Below, in pieces: positions 19,856-33,400 of a stretch of 64,000 bases of DNA. How positions within the stretch are numbered: position 1 is the first letter of the stretch; the number at the start of each line of letters is the position of its first letter. A model generated the notes under the pieces. It had not been told where the DNA came from. It saw only the letters and a program-made list of their open reading frames with translations, and did not search any database. The translations under genes and the position numbers were made by a program. Source of the DNA: Diadema setosum (taxonomy: Eukaryota > Echinodermata > Echinoidea > Diadematoida > Diadematidae); assembly GCA_033980235.1 (NCBI GenBank), contig CM067070.1, forward strand, positions 2,328,978 to 2,392,977. Reading direction: 5' to 3'.

Positions 19856-22435
19856 ATATTTCAAATAAGTTATTAAAAGATTGTGCTTTGCAAATAATTC
19901 GCCCTTTGGTATATGATTTTAATTTGTCAATAGATAGTGGTATTATGCCTCAAGGATGAAAATTGCCAAGGTTATACCGATTTACAAAAAAGGGTCCTTC
20001 AATTTTCTCAAATTACAGGCTTATACCTTTATTAACATAATTTTCCAAAATACTTGAAAAATTATTTATAAAAGAACAGTTGATATTATTAAAAAACAAA
20101 ATATATTTCTTAAAACGCAATTTGGTTTTCGTGAAAAATACTCAACTGCACCAGCAATGTTATACTTCATTGAAAAAAAAAATCTTCTGCAATGGATAAC
20201 CATAAACAAACCGTGGGTGTACTTCTGGACTTCTCCAAGGCCCTCAACAAGATTGACCACGAACTTCTTCTCTACCAACTGGAATCATTATCAGTTAGTC
20301 CGCAGCACGTATGCTAATGAGCCGATCCTGCAAGATTTATTCAGCACTCTCGTTGACGATCTTTGCGTTCGAAAGGTGTCTCGTCGTGCGAGATTTTGCG
20401 AGACTTTGATAGGGCTATGGTTTTCACAGTGTAGCGACTTGTACATACATTCGTCATGGCTACAAGTCACAATAAATTGTTCTCCAGACTTTGATCTTTA
20501 TTTTGATACTAAATTTGCGTATAACATCGAATCTTATCATGACTATATAATCAGTTGAATTTGCGTAAATTTTACCTGCTTTTCACGGAAGATTTTGTCG
20601 TCTAAAGTTCTTCTTTGGTTCCTGACCGGATTAAGAAACTGTTGTTTCTGATTTTGGCTTTTTCGTAGAGAGGAAACTTAGATGGTCATCATATTAGGGG
20701 TCAAGGAGACGCAAGCATGATTTATACTAGTTTTTTTTTTCCGTTTTGAAATATCTGTAAAATTCACTCCTAAGCCGGAAGTATGCTCCACACAGAGTGT
20801 AGAGTGGCGCGAGAGAGCTCTCTCATTGGACAGTGCTTTCATCCAGCACTTGAACTTGGCTTGAACTACACCCGTGCCAAGAAACCGCAAGTGCCATGGA
20901 ACCGTTATGTAGCAGCGTAATAACATAATGCAAGCGCTGAATGCAAGCGCTGTCCAATGAGAGAGCTTACTCTTGAGATTGCACGGTTTCAAGCTGATCA
21001 GCACTGACATCGATGTATATTTTACTGGTTCCTGACCGGATTAAGCAACAAATTGTCAAGATATTTACATGGATACGAAGATTTGGAGATGGACTACCAA
21101 ATAAAGCATTTTCATTGAGACGCAAGGTGACTTTGGTATTTTTTGAACGTCTTGAACGTGTACTGCACGAATTACTTTTTTCATCATTTTTCAAGCTCAA
21201 ATTACGCTGTGATGTTTTTCATTTACAATAATTTGAGTAACATGTGACGATAATTTACATATTTTCCTTGAATTTGATACAAAATTTGTGAACATAAGGT
21301 GTATTTTTGTTGCCGAAAGCCCAAGGACAAAATTCCCTTACGCAGCTCATTACGTATGCAAGCCTATCCCAGAGCGGGCTTGCATACGAGTTGAATAAAT
21401 ACGAGCGAATTATCGGGTGCTGCGGACTGACTGTTATGGTACACGATGGAAGGCCTTGGAGTGGTTCAGAAGTAACCTGTATGTCTGGCAGGCAGCAAAA
21501 TCAATGATAATGAGTCGTCTTAGAAAAAAAAAATCATGTGTTCCTCAAGGATCTTTATCAGGGCCCATTCTCTTCCTCTGTTTTATTGATGATATAACAT
21601 ATTCTTCCAAACTTCTGACTTTTAGTTTATTTGCAGATGATTCGACTGTTTTTTTTTCTCATAAAGACCCCAAATACTTTTTGAAACTGTTGATAAAGAA
21701 TCACTATGAAAAAAAAAAATCCGTTTTAAGCGAATTGATAATGGTTTGATAAACAAGAAACTCATTTTTTTTTCTGAACATTTTTTTTTTTATCAAACAC
21801 TTATACGTCATGTACATTCACGATTCTTTTTGACGATCATTTGAATAGGAACTTCTATCTTGTTGATTTGAATAAACTGATTTTAAGAAATACAGGAGTT
21901 ATTTATGAATTTAAAAAAGTGTTTTTTCCCCAATCAAAATAGTTTTGATGTTCTATTCAACTACGATTTTGCCATATTTGAATAATGGAATGTTAGCGTG
22001 GGGAAGCTCAGCCAAGATAAATACTAACAAATTATTGGTAACTCAGAAGAGAGTTTTAAGATGTATTTATGGACGTAATTTATATGCACATGCTGATCAA
22101 TTTTTTTTAACTAATAAAATGTTTCAAATAGATGATTTACATTTCATGAATTTAGGAATTCTGATGTATAATTTGAATAACTGCGTTTTGCCTGAAGTTC
22201 TGGAGTTTTAATTTAAGAAAAATAAAGAGATACATGGATATCGAACACGACAGCGTGATATGTTTCATATACCGAAAACTAGAATACGAATACTGCAGAA
22301 TATTTGTATTTACAATAGCCCCAAATTTTGTAATTCTTTAAATAGTGAAATACAACGAACTCCAGGTTGGTGTTCATTCAAACGTAAGCTTAAAAACACA
22401 TTTCTTTTGCAATACTCTGGTGATGATAAGAATTA
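19856..22435 (+). pseudogene. Non-LTR retrotransposon RT, 3' part
   Basis: Continues the LINE of 2541-2832. Recognisable pieces in shifting frames are SNKLLKDC, a VIPIYKKG-like stretch, GVLLDFSKAL (about 20215), then after the TIR insertion KALEWF (about 21450), CVPQGSLSGPILF (about 21538), LFADDS (catalytic FADD, about 21630), ILPYLNNGMLAWGS (about 21970) and a C-terminal FKRKLKTHFL (about 22380). At least four frame breaks are visible. It belongs to the same family as the better preserved copy at 29105-30185. Confidence 0.85.
20292..21433. mobile_element. 1142-bp TIR transposon inserted in the LINE
   Basis: The ends are inverted: CAGTTAGTCCGCAGCAC at 20292-20308 and GTGCTGCGGACTGACTG at 21417-21433 (16 of 17). 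It is flanked by TTAT on both sides (20288-20291 and 21434-21437), and removing it restores the LINE reading CATTATGG. There is no transposase-like frame. Inside are a direct repeat of CCTGACCGGATTAAG (20622 and 21032) and an inverted repeat GAGAGCTCTCTCATTGGACA-type (about 20813 against 20947-20968). The superfamily is not determined. Confidence 0.8.
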
Positions 22436-22998
22436 ATATGATTTAGCAGATGATTCGAAATTATTGATACTGATATAGACTATTCGGCATGATTGCAGAA
22501 GAGGTCCACATGGTTTCATTTTTAATTCTTTTCTTTTATATTTCTTTCCTCTTGCAGCTGCAGTTACCGTCATTGATAGTGTACTATCCCTTTGATGGTC
22601 TTATTGGTGTTTTCTCTTCTTCTTCTTTCTCACTCTCTTCTCTTTCTCGTGTGTGTGAGTGTGTGTGCACGCACGCTTGTCCGGGTGCTCTTGCGAGCGT
22701 GCAGAGTGTGTGTGTGAGTGTGACAGCTTGTAGTTGACTATCTTTCGGGGAACCTACTCTTACAAGCATCTGCTTCTATGTAGGTTCCCACCACACACAA
22801 TTATATTTATTTGTCATTAATGTATTATACTTGAGAATGATTTCAACTGATTTTGTGTCACTTTTTGTTGTTGTAAATACTGCACTTTTAATTCAAGTGT
22901 TACCTTAATTGTCGTGGATAGATGTTGTAAATACAACACTCTATGATTTGTGTGGAATAAAATGAAATGAAACATGTTTACTTCACTTCCTCTGAAAC

Positions 22999-23000
<2 letters not shown>
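22436..23000 (+). other. Probable LINE 3' untranslated region
   Basis: Follows the LINE ORF end, contains GT-rich tracts (22650-22720) and ends near 22950-22975 with aataaaatgaaatgaaac, a tandem-tail-like end. No coding sequence. Confidence 0.45.
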
Positions 23001-23062
<62 letters not shown>

Positions 23063-23070
23063 ATATATAC
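23001..23070. repeat. (TA)n microsatellite
   Basis: About 70 bp of nearly pure TA/CATATA. Open frames across it encode Tyr-Ile repeats only. Confidence 0.95.
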
Positions 23071-23573
23071 ATGCTAAAAGGAGGTGGACAAAGACAGGCA
23101 GAAAGAATATATTCTTCATAACCTATAAGGTATGGATTTCTCACTCTACACTTTATTATATCCAAACAAAAAGCAAAACATGTCCTGCATTTCAAATTGG
23201 ATTGCAAAGTGCGTACACGTAATGATGATGTCACTGACAGAAATTATAACCAAAACAGAATAAGTGGATACATTACCGGCACGTACATAAAGCATATTTA
23301 CAATGTAATGTTCACCCATGCACACAACATTCATTGCCTTACGTTTACACAAGGTAGCTCTCCAACCGTTGAAACTGCCCAAGAACTGCACGTATGCAAT
23401 ATTGCATACATCTGTTTAAAAATTCCACAATCTGACAAATTTGAATTAGAATAGGCGGATGCCAATGATCTACATCATGTTCATTTGTTGACATGTGAAA
23501 CATTATCAAATGGAGCTAATTGATTACTTCTCTCTATATAATTACACACCCTATCACACCCTATACCGGGTTT

Positions 23574-24497
23574 TTAATCACCAGCATTTGCTTCAACATG
23601 TTCAAGAACGAGATAGCCATTTTCATCCACCTCATATTCTTCTGTTGGCCTGCTCAAGTAGATAGAGTGGAAATACAACGGATTATTCAGGTCTACGGCT
23701 AAAGGGCCAATCTTAAGATTGTCATCGATATCCCAGTCGTTCATGTGATCTTGCACCTCAGGAATGGACGGGGATTGGCCAAAAGTGAAGGGAATTTCCT
23801 GATACATTAACGATTGGACGTCCCCAATGTTACTAGCCTCACTTACAGCTCTTGGCTGATTTGATAATTCTACGCGAGTTGGGTTATCGCATGATGGATC
23901 CACCTCACATTCTTGTCTTGAACTGCCTACATAGATAGATTGACAATAAAAGGGGTCATTCAGGTCTAGGGACGTAAGGCCAATATCATCATTGTCATCG
24001 ATATCCCTCTGGTGATATTGTCCTTCAGGAATGAATGGGGATCCTTCAACAGTGCAGGGAATTTCCTGATAGATTGACGATTGAAGATTGCCATCACCTT
24101 TAGCGGCCCCTAGTTGTACGCGGGTTGTGTTATCGCAGGATGGGACGTTATCGCAGAATGGGTCGTTGTCGCTGTCAAAAGCTTTCATCATAGCTCGACT
24201 TGTCTGAGGTTGGCATCTTGTAACTTCGGGAAGATTTACATTTGGAACCATATAACCATGTACATCCGTGTCTTCACAATCTGCAGTGGTATCCATGGAT
24301 CGAACAACCGTAAGGCTCCTCCTTCTCTTCTTCACAGCACCTGACATATCCATGTAGAGTTCTTTCTTGTTATTAGCTGCTTTCTCAGCATCGCCTTTAC
24401 AACTTCGGTGTATGACGTCATTGGAGGGTCGTGACCTGGTGTCCGCTGATTTTGTAGTATCTGTCTCGCTGCTCGCCTCCATTTTATAATCATCGCT
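23574..24497 (-). CDS. Gene A exon 9: distal cytoplasmic tail
   Basis: Starts after acceptor TTTAAAG in phase 0 and ends at TAA. It encodes about 307 residues without hydrophobic segments, rich in Asp, Ser and Tyr. Tyrosine motifs are YMDM (PI3-kinase p85 type), YMVPNV, SSIYQEI and SLMYQEI (ITIM-like), SIYVGS, SIYLSR and GYLVL near the C-terminus. Two related blocks around IYQEIP show internal duplication. The closest relative in the window is the last exon of gene B (56872-57645). Confidence 0.88.
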   Translation of the reverse strand, partial: SDDYKMEASSETDTTKSADTRSRPSNDVIHRSCKGDAEKAANNKKELYMDMSGAVKKRRRSLTVVRSMDTTADCEDTDVHGYMVPNVNLPEVTRCQPQTSRAMMKAFDSDNDPFCDNVPSCDNTTRVQLGAAKGDGNLQSSIYQEIPCTVEGSPFIPEGQYHQRDIDDNDDIGLTSLDLNDPFYCQSIYVGSSRQECEVDPSCDNPTRVELSNQPRAVSEASNIGDVQSLMYQEIPFTFGQSPSIPEVQDHMNDWDIDDNLKIGPLAVDLNNPLYFHSIYLSRPTEEYEVDENGYLVLEHVEANAGD

Positions 24498-27400
24498 CTT
24501 TAAAGACAAAATGAAAAATCAAAGAAAGTCTTGAAAAAGTCCAGAGTTGATAACCCCCATTAAGACATCAGTATATTGAAGAGTTTGTTCGCAAAAACCG
24601 ATAGGTCCATTTTTGAAGATTTTGAAGTACGGTCTCTGTCATAAAGTACAAAATAATACTTTTTAAATGATATATCGGTCACTACATATAAAGGTACATT
24701 TTTAAAGTTATGGTCAAAGAAGCAAAATTTTTCTTATTATTCTCTTTATTTTTCTTGACCTTTAATCGCAATTATCTCCATTTGGCAAATATGGACTTAT
24801 CGGTTTTTGCAAACAAACTCTTCATATAATTATCTTTGGACATACATTGAACAGAATGAGGAATAACTATTCATATAGTTATCTGTAACAGTATTGCAGA
24901 TTATTTATCTGTTACTGCCTGGTCAGTGTCTTGGTATGTGGATGTTCACATCCCATTGTCCCTGTCTGAACTCTATGTAACATGGCATGCTTGATATAAC
25001 TCAGATCGACAATCCTGTTATCAACGGTTATATTAATAGTGTGGAGGTGGGGAGGGGTCCTGGGGGAGGGGCTCTGTAGACACTTTTAGACTCTCAGAAA
25101 CTCGAAAACCTTGGTGATTAGAAATCTTTTCTCTGTTTAAACCTCAGCATATAGGCATTTTTAAAGTAATCAAAAAATCAACAACTTCCACAATTTTCTC
25201 GCAATTCGAAGTACTTACAACGTTCTTATTGTATCAGGCACTTTCTCTATATATATCTTCAGACGCCAAGCGCAATCAACAGCTTGTAGATGGAACTAAC
25301 TCAGTCTTATATGAAAAGTAATAGCGAAATATGGGAGTCATTTATGTGATATGAAGCGATCGGCATGTTCTGAACTTCTAGAAACTAAAAGAGCTAATCT
25401 TTGTTTCACTACCTTTGATGTGTCCTGGAAGATGTCACTCGCGTTGTCTTTTAGATTTGTGACATCGCTGACTTCGTTGCCCGAGAATTGAGGCAAAGGG
25501 AGACTCACTGTTTCAGGATCAATACTGGTAGAATCAAATGGAGTGACATGATCTCTTGTGCCAGGTATAAAGCTGGTTGAAGTGTCTTCAGGATACATTT
25601 TCGATTGCCTGTCATAGGAGTCATCATTCGACTGACTTGAAGCATCCAGTCCTCCAAGTCTATTTTTTGCACAAATAATGAGAAAAAAATAGCACATATC
25701 CAAGGAGAATGTCCAATTCATTAGGAATTTTGCATTATACATCAGCCTATATGTGATAGGTAAAGCAACATTGAAAAGTTAGCATAGAATATATCTGAAG
25801 TAAATGTTCACTTCTGGCAGCTCGTGCTGGATATTTTGTATAGCCAATAGGCAACCATATAGCAACCTTATGGTTTTAAAATAGCCAACTACAAAGTTCG
25901 AATATTTCTCGTCTTTTATTTTCGAATTGCTTTTATCAGCTATTTCTTTTGCATATGTCATCGTTATTTAATTGGTATATTAAAGTTGTTTATATTTTCA
26001 TTCTGTAGGATCCTATATCTCAGTTCATTCCCGCGTTCATACTACATATTACTTAAAAAAAGGAGACCATAAACGGATGTCATGGAGGGGTAGTACTCCT
26101 GACGGGGGACAATTGAACCCACAGGTAGTTTGTCCGCTGTGGTTCCAACCGGCACTCCACTCCAACATGTGGCTCCTACTAGTAAATGTACACCGCTGGT
26201 GGCCCAACCCCGACCAAGTAGCTCTCTGAGCTATTCCAGTACATGTGGAACCAGGAGAAAATCCCGCTGGAACTAAAGGATGCTTCTATCGTCCACTTGT
26301 ACTGGCACAAAGAAAATGGACAGGCGTACAACCACCGCGGTATCTCCCTACTCCTCATTTCCTATAGAAGGTCTTGGCCAGCGTCCTGCTGAACCACCCG
26401 ACTGACCATTCTATTGCAGGAAGGCTTACTATAAGTCGATGCGGGTAGGGGCAGGATCGCAGCACACTGGACATCATTTCGCAGCATGTCAACGCCAGGA
26501 AAAATGTCAGAAACAGAATGTCGGTTTCTACAAAACTTTGATATAGCCCTAACGAAGCCTTTTGACACCATCTGCCGAAAAGGGCTCTGGAAGATCATGG
26601 ACAAGTTGTTCGACTGCTCAACAAAGTTCATCTCACTGGCCAGACAGTTCCCTCACGGTATGCAAGCTGGCATGCAGGAAGACTGAGAACAATCAGATCC
26701 CTACCCTGTAATACAAACTGCGTGAAACAAGGACGTACCTTGCTGAAACCTTCATCAGTATGATGTTCAGAGGTATGTTAACATACACTTTTCTTATCGA
26801 TGTCAACGAAGGCAACTTCAGATTCAGAACAGATGGCAATTTTCATTCAATGTAAGGGCAATTTTCATTCAATGTAAGGGCAATTTATGGGCAATCTGCA
26901 GACAAAACCAAAATCCAGGAAGACATCCCTGGTGACTTTTATCTGTTTATTGAATGCGCACTGAATGGTAGGACCCAATCTAACATGCAGTAATTAAGTC
27001 TGGACCAATTCGCTATGTGTTGTGACAACTTTGATGACGATAAGCGCAAAGAAGACCGAAGTGATGCTTCAGCCAGCTACAGAAATTCACTACTAGAATT
27101 AAGAGCCACACACGACGGCCAACAATGAAAAGCCGAAAGCGGCAAAGAAGTTTCTTTTCTTTTGCAGAATGTTGCCACGAAATGAAAGCATTGACGAGGA
27201 TATATCTCCTGAAGAATTGTCATGGCCTTGCTGCTCCGCCTTCGGCAGACTCAGAGACATCACGGGTTTGGGGGAGACGAGGAACCAGCCTTAAAACCAA
27301 GTCAAAGGTATAGGCCTACCACGCAGTTCTTCTGCCCTCATTTTGTACGCCAGCGAAACGTGGACTATGTACAGCCGGCATACCAGGTAGCTGAACTCCT

Positions 27401-30400
27401 TCCACATTGAAATGCCTCCTAAACTTGCTGCACATTAAATGTCAGGACAACTAAAGTACAAATTGTAGAACAACAGTGCCAGACACTGAGGTACTTCAGA
27501 GAGCCGTGATTGCTTCACGCGATGCTTTTCAAGCTCAGATGGGGTAGGGCATGCGCTGCGAATGCGCGACTAGCGTCTGCCAAAGAGACTGATCAATACG
27601 GTGAACTGAAGGAAGACAAGGACTCTCATTAAGGCCTGAGGAAGCGCTACCAAGACACACTAAAATCTTCCCTGAAAGCTGTAGCATCAACCCTGACACC
27701 TCGAGAGTAACAGTACAAGACTATTTTGCCTGGCGATCTGTGGTCATCTTGGGTGTGTCAGGCTACCAAGTGATGCGTGTGTAGAGGAGTAGGAAAAGAA
27801 ACGCCACCGACGAAAAAGCAGAGCGAGCGCCATTTCCTATCCTGGCTTATCATACCCCGTCACTTGCGTGTCCTTACTGCACCAGACATTTTAGAGAGAG
27901 GATCGGACTGTTCAACCATTTTTGCATTTACAAGTCCCAGTGATACGTGAACTTGTGGTCAGGTCTTCTACATCAGCGAAGGACGAGCATCACACACAGC
28001 AGTGCTTACCATATATACGCATTTACAAGTACACTGTACATGCAAATCCATTTTCACATAAGCATGTTCTCCTTCTACCCAAAAAGGACATAAATGATTT
28101 ATATCTTTTTAGTGGGGGGGGGATAAAGACTCACCTTTTCCAGGCAAAGGGTACAGTGACTAGCAACAGTGTGGTAACGACACTCAGGAGAGTTTCCATT
28201 ATGAATATCGCTGCACGGTATCTCCTGTTAAAACCTGTAGAGACAGTTTAGTAGAGACCTTATAATGCAATTGTGTTATCGCAGGAGAAATTCACGATTT
28301 TTTTCATTGAAACATTTGGTGGCATCAAGCATACGTCACATTAATTTCTTTACCGGGACTGTTTTGTTTATTTTTCAACTTTACAATATTACACAGGAAG
28401 GAAATTACACGCTATAAGCGGTGGGAACACTGTATGAAATGAGTTGTCTCAAATGGGGGACATTGATTTTGTCATTCTCATTGAATATTACATAGCAGTA
28501 ATATAAACATGCTTGAAGCTCATTCTGTGCCAGTGTGTCTGTGTATGCGTGTGTTTAAAAGTTTAAACTCTCCAGACGAAATAAATGTGCAAATACAATA
28601 GAATACACAAACGAGCAAACACATTACTCACACAACACATACACACACATCACACGCACACGCACAAACATAACATCATCCCTTGACCTAACCACGAGCG
28701 CAAGTAACAACCCCCCCCCACACACACACACACACACACGCACGCACACACACTCACGCGCGCACGCTCTCCACTAAAAATCTAAAAATTAGGGCAGTAG
28801 TAGCACACTATGCATTATAGATAAACACTGGCGGTGAAAAAAAAAAACATATACATTATAGAAAGGACGGTCATACACCAAACTCACATGGAGACGACAC
28901 AATTTTATAAGTTATATCTGGTGATGTCGTTAGTTCCTGAGTTGCCAGTATTCCTCCTGTTTTAAAAGTAAGGTGAGAAAAAATGCAACAGCAAAGGTAC
29001 TACAAACCCCACCGCTTATAGCGTGTAATTTCCTTCCTGTGTAATATTGTAAAGTTGAAAAATAAACAAAACAGTCCCGGTAAAGAAATTAATGTGACGT
29101 ATGCTTGATGCCACCAAATGTTTCAATGAAAAAAATCGTGAATTTCTCCCATTATGGCATACGTGGAAAGGCCTTGGAGTGGTTCACGAGTTACCTATCA
29201 AATAGATCCCAATTTGTACATGTCAATGGCTTTGATTCTCAAAATAAAACGATAACATGTGGTGTCCCACAAGGGAGCTTACTAGGTCCGTTGTTATTCA
29301 TTATTTATATCAATGATTTTCATAGATCCTCGGAGAAACTATCATTCATATTATTCGCGGATGACTCTAACCTTTTCTTTTCCCATCCCGACCCAAATAT
29401 CTTAGCAAGAACAGTAAACGAAGAACTGAAAAAGGTTATACAATGGATATACGCAAATAAATTGTCACTTAATATTCAAAAAACAAAATTTATGCTTTTT
29501 AGTAACTCTTTAGATAGCCTCCCGGGAAATATATCATTTGATACTACTCCCCTAGAAGAAGTTTCTACTTTTAAATTTCTTGGTGTTTGCGTTGATAACA
29601 AGCTTTCATGGAGGAATCATATTGATAGCATATGTAAAACTATTTCACGAAACATTGGCGTAATGAACAGATTAAAATATTATCTTCCTTCATATGCATT
29701 ATTAACTCTTTACTCTAGTTTGATACTACCGTATCTAAACTACGGGATTCTTGCTTGGGGTAATACATATCAGATATTACTTGATAAACTTTTTTTATTG
29801 CAAAAGAAAGCGCTCAGAACTGTTTTTAACCTAACTACACGAGAACATACAGATCCTTTGTTTTTTTTACCATGAAATACTAAAAATAAAAGATTTGTAT
29901 GTGTTTCAACTTGGTCAGTTCATGTTTAATTATAACAGCAACTTTTTACCCAAAATATTTCACGACTCTTTTCATCGAAACAGTCATGTACATAACTATC
30001 CTACGCGACGATCCAACGAATTCCATCTTCCATTCATGAGAACCGTACATGCCCAAAATACATTTATGTATACCGGACCCAGACTTTGGAATAATCTAGA
30101 TAATAGCTTAAAAGACTCACCCTCATTCCTCACATTTAAATACAAATTCAGAAAACATTTGTTATCTACTTATAATTCTAGATAATCTGAATTAATTGTT
30201 TTAATTCATGCTTGAGGTTTCACCTGTCCTGATGTCGCAGCACTTGGCGTGTTCTGTATGCAGACCTCTCTTCTCTCTTTATTCTTCTTTCCTCTTCCTT
30301 CCTGTCTTTGTTCCTCGTAGACTTGTATTGTCACCGTCTTCTCTCTTCTCGGTACTGTCTCGCGTCGTATATGTGTGTGGGTAACTGAATGTCTGTACGA

Positions 30401-33400
30401 GTGTGTCGTCCTTCTTATATTTTCTCGGTACACCAGTTCAATGAACACCGTCTGGGCATTAGCATTGATACTTATTTCCTATTATTGTCGAAGCCAGCGT
30501 ATAGCTATATTTTTACAAACGACTTAAGTAATCTATATTCAATATAAATGCTGTAAGAAAATAATAAAAAAAACTTGAATAATATATTGCTTACTCATCA
30601 ATTATCTAGGGATCCACGTCCTACAAGCTTAGCTTTTTTGTGGATCGCTATTTTCCAAAATTGAAGTTATTTTCTGAAAGCTCGCGAAGTATACATGTAT
30701 ACGCATCGTTCCTTCTGATTATTGTACATATGTGTACATATGTTGATGTATATAATTTATTTCGTATATTACATGAACCTTTTGTAAAAGTGTAGACAAT
30801 ATCATTTTATGATATGTATACTTTGTATTACGTTTTGATTTTCGTTGATTGGAAATAAACTATGATTGAACTTGAACTTGAACTTGAAACGTAAGTTACG
30901 TATTGCGTAGTGGAAGATGTTTACAATGATTCCTGCCTTCTTCAAAGTCTTCTCACGACGTACCCATAATGTAACACTGACTTTAAAAACAAACTTTGCA
31001 TATTGATGTGGGTACCGCTGCCATTTTTTTTAATTAATATAGCTGAATAGTACTATGATATATATAGTGTCAGTGTCATAACGTACGTGTTGGCTACTTT
31101 GATATTACAAAAGTTCAGATTTATTTGTGGAACTCCAATAATGTAGATTTTTAGTGAAATTCACTCATCAAGTACAATTATGCAGGTCATGACTATGTCG
31201 ACCAGCTCTGCAAGCTCTTTTCTCAATCGCTTTAAAGGGTGTGTACAGTTTTGGTTGAGGTGAGAATTTAGCTTTTAACGTGTTTCGAGATATTCAGAAA
31301 CCACTCTATGAGGGATGTCAAAGAGAATGCGATTCTAAGGGGTATCAACATTTTATTTGATGGAAATCGGTTTTGAAATGGCTGAGATATCCAAAAACAA
31401 GGTGAAACAAAGAGATCCTAATAAAAAGCCTGGCCTGTCGCCTTTTATTATTATCATCCCTTTTTGGGATATCTCAGCCATTTGAAAAACAATTTTATCA
31501 AATAAGCTTTGAATCCTTCTTAAAATTACATGCTCTCTCATATTTCATAAGAAGTTTCTACTTATCTCACTTAGGAATGTTATAAACCTGAATCCCCACC
31601 TCAACCAGTACTGTACAGTCCCTTTAAAGGCATAATTTACCATTTTGAGATGAAATAAAACCAAGTTTAGTGCTTCAAAATAGTTCTAAAATGTGAGTTA
31701 GGAATAGAAGGAACCAATGAGTATTATACAATTTAATGTGAACAATAGTTGTAATAAAAATGTTTCTAGACTAAATCGTCTACAGTTATGGTTTATTGAC
31801 AAAACAGTGACATCTCCTTTTATTTTAGGTTTTATTGCAAAATTTCTTACACGGTAATAGGAGGTTTTGTGATACGACTGATCTACACATATGCATCAAA
31901 TGTGATATCTCGAACACTTTTTAAATCACTGCCCCCAATGGTAAACAGTATCTTTAAAAGCCCATTCTATAATAATTTCGACGTATAAGTACACGCTTTT
32001 TGAAACACTAACAAACAAATCACGACATTTGTTACAAAGTAACTAGACACATTGTTTCCCGCCCAATACATAGCTTTTCGGCAGTGTGTTCGATTTGTTT
32101 AGTTTTAGTGTACCGTGCCATATAATAAGGCTTCACCAACCGTGCACTACATCCTCAACTGCTCGGCAAGACGGGACTGTAGCATTCCAAACGGGGAAGT
32201 AAGTTGATTTTCCAGGTAGTGCGACACACTGCAATATCTTGCTGCCATTATTGACGTAACCGTCGTCACAGTTGAGAGCTATTTCGGATCCGAATTTGGT
32301 AATATTGGAGTCCCACTGGCCATTAGGCACATGGCCAGGATGATCACAAGACCCTAGCGACACTATGAAACAAGAAGAAATGCAGAAATTTCTCATAAAC
32401 TGCACGAAATATGAAAATGGAATGTAAATAATGTCCAGTAATAGATAACCATTTGAGTTATCTTTCGGAGGGTCCGCGCTGTGACATTTCGATACTGTTT
32501 TGTAACGTCTTTTGACATAAGATTTTGGCAGATTTTTTTTTTCAAACGTTTCACCTTTTGAATATTGTGCATGGTCCCATTATAATCCATAGCCATTTCC
32601 CACTTTACTGAGCAATCAAAGCTACTCCCATGACTGCTATCATAATCAGCAATACATAAGAAATGACTCTTCAACAGGATATTTCTAATCACAAGGGTAT
32701 CACTATTACATGAGATATTGCCACAATTTGAGGTAATAAAGAGCAGAACTACTGTATTGTATGTATTGTATTGTATTGTATCGTATTTATTTTCCGTCAT
32801 TAAAAAGAAATACAAATAAAGACATAATACATAAAATAGTCCTTCAACGGAGAAATGACCCTACTCAGCACTGTTATCGCAATCGCAACAGCAAAGTGAT
32901 GAAACCGGTAATAGTTATCAGTCACTCTCTTGCTTGTATCTTCTTCTTCTTTTTTTCTATTTCTTGTATCTTTTTTCTTTTCATGACATTCATATGTTTT
33001 GTGCTTCGGACACTCACGGTTAAAAGCAGAAAAGAAAAGATGACTGGAGTCAAGTTGAGCCTGGCTGGGACAGGTCCAGTTGTGGGAAAAATTTCCTCCA
33101 GAAATGATGTTTGCAAATGATTCTGATTGGAGACATACGCACGACGTTCCATGAACAACAGCAACGTCTTGGTTTCCCGATTTTCTTTTACACATAGACA
33201 CGCACTCGTCATCACCTTGAACGTCAACTTCATTGTCGATGGAAGCCGAGAAAGATTGAAGTGTTTGGTTTGAGCCTTGATAACACCCAAGAAATCCAGG
33301 TTCTAAAGGGAATAACAAACCAGAAGGGTCATTCAAAACCAGGAAAAAATCATAGGGATAATTTTTAAAATATGGTCATTACATAATTCAGCTCACTATT

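Noticed and set aside
32393..32815. Extra gene A exon between CCP and WSC (cysteine-bearing frame beginning SNCGNISC)
   Set aside because: No acceptor/donor pair gives the phase-1 borders that all other ectodomain exons have, and part of the frame is a LINE tail. It could still be a decayed domain.
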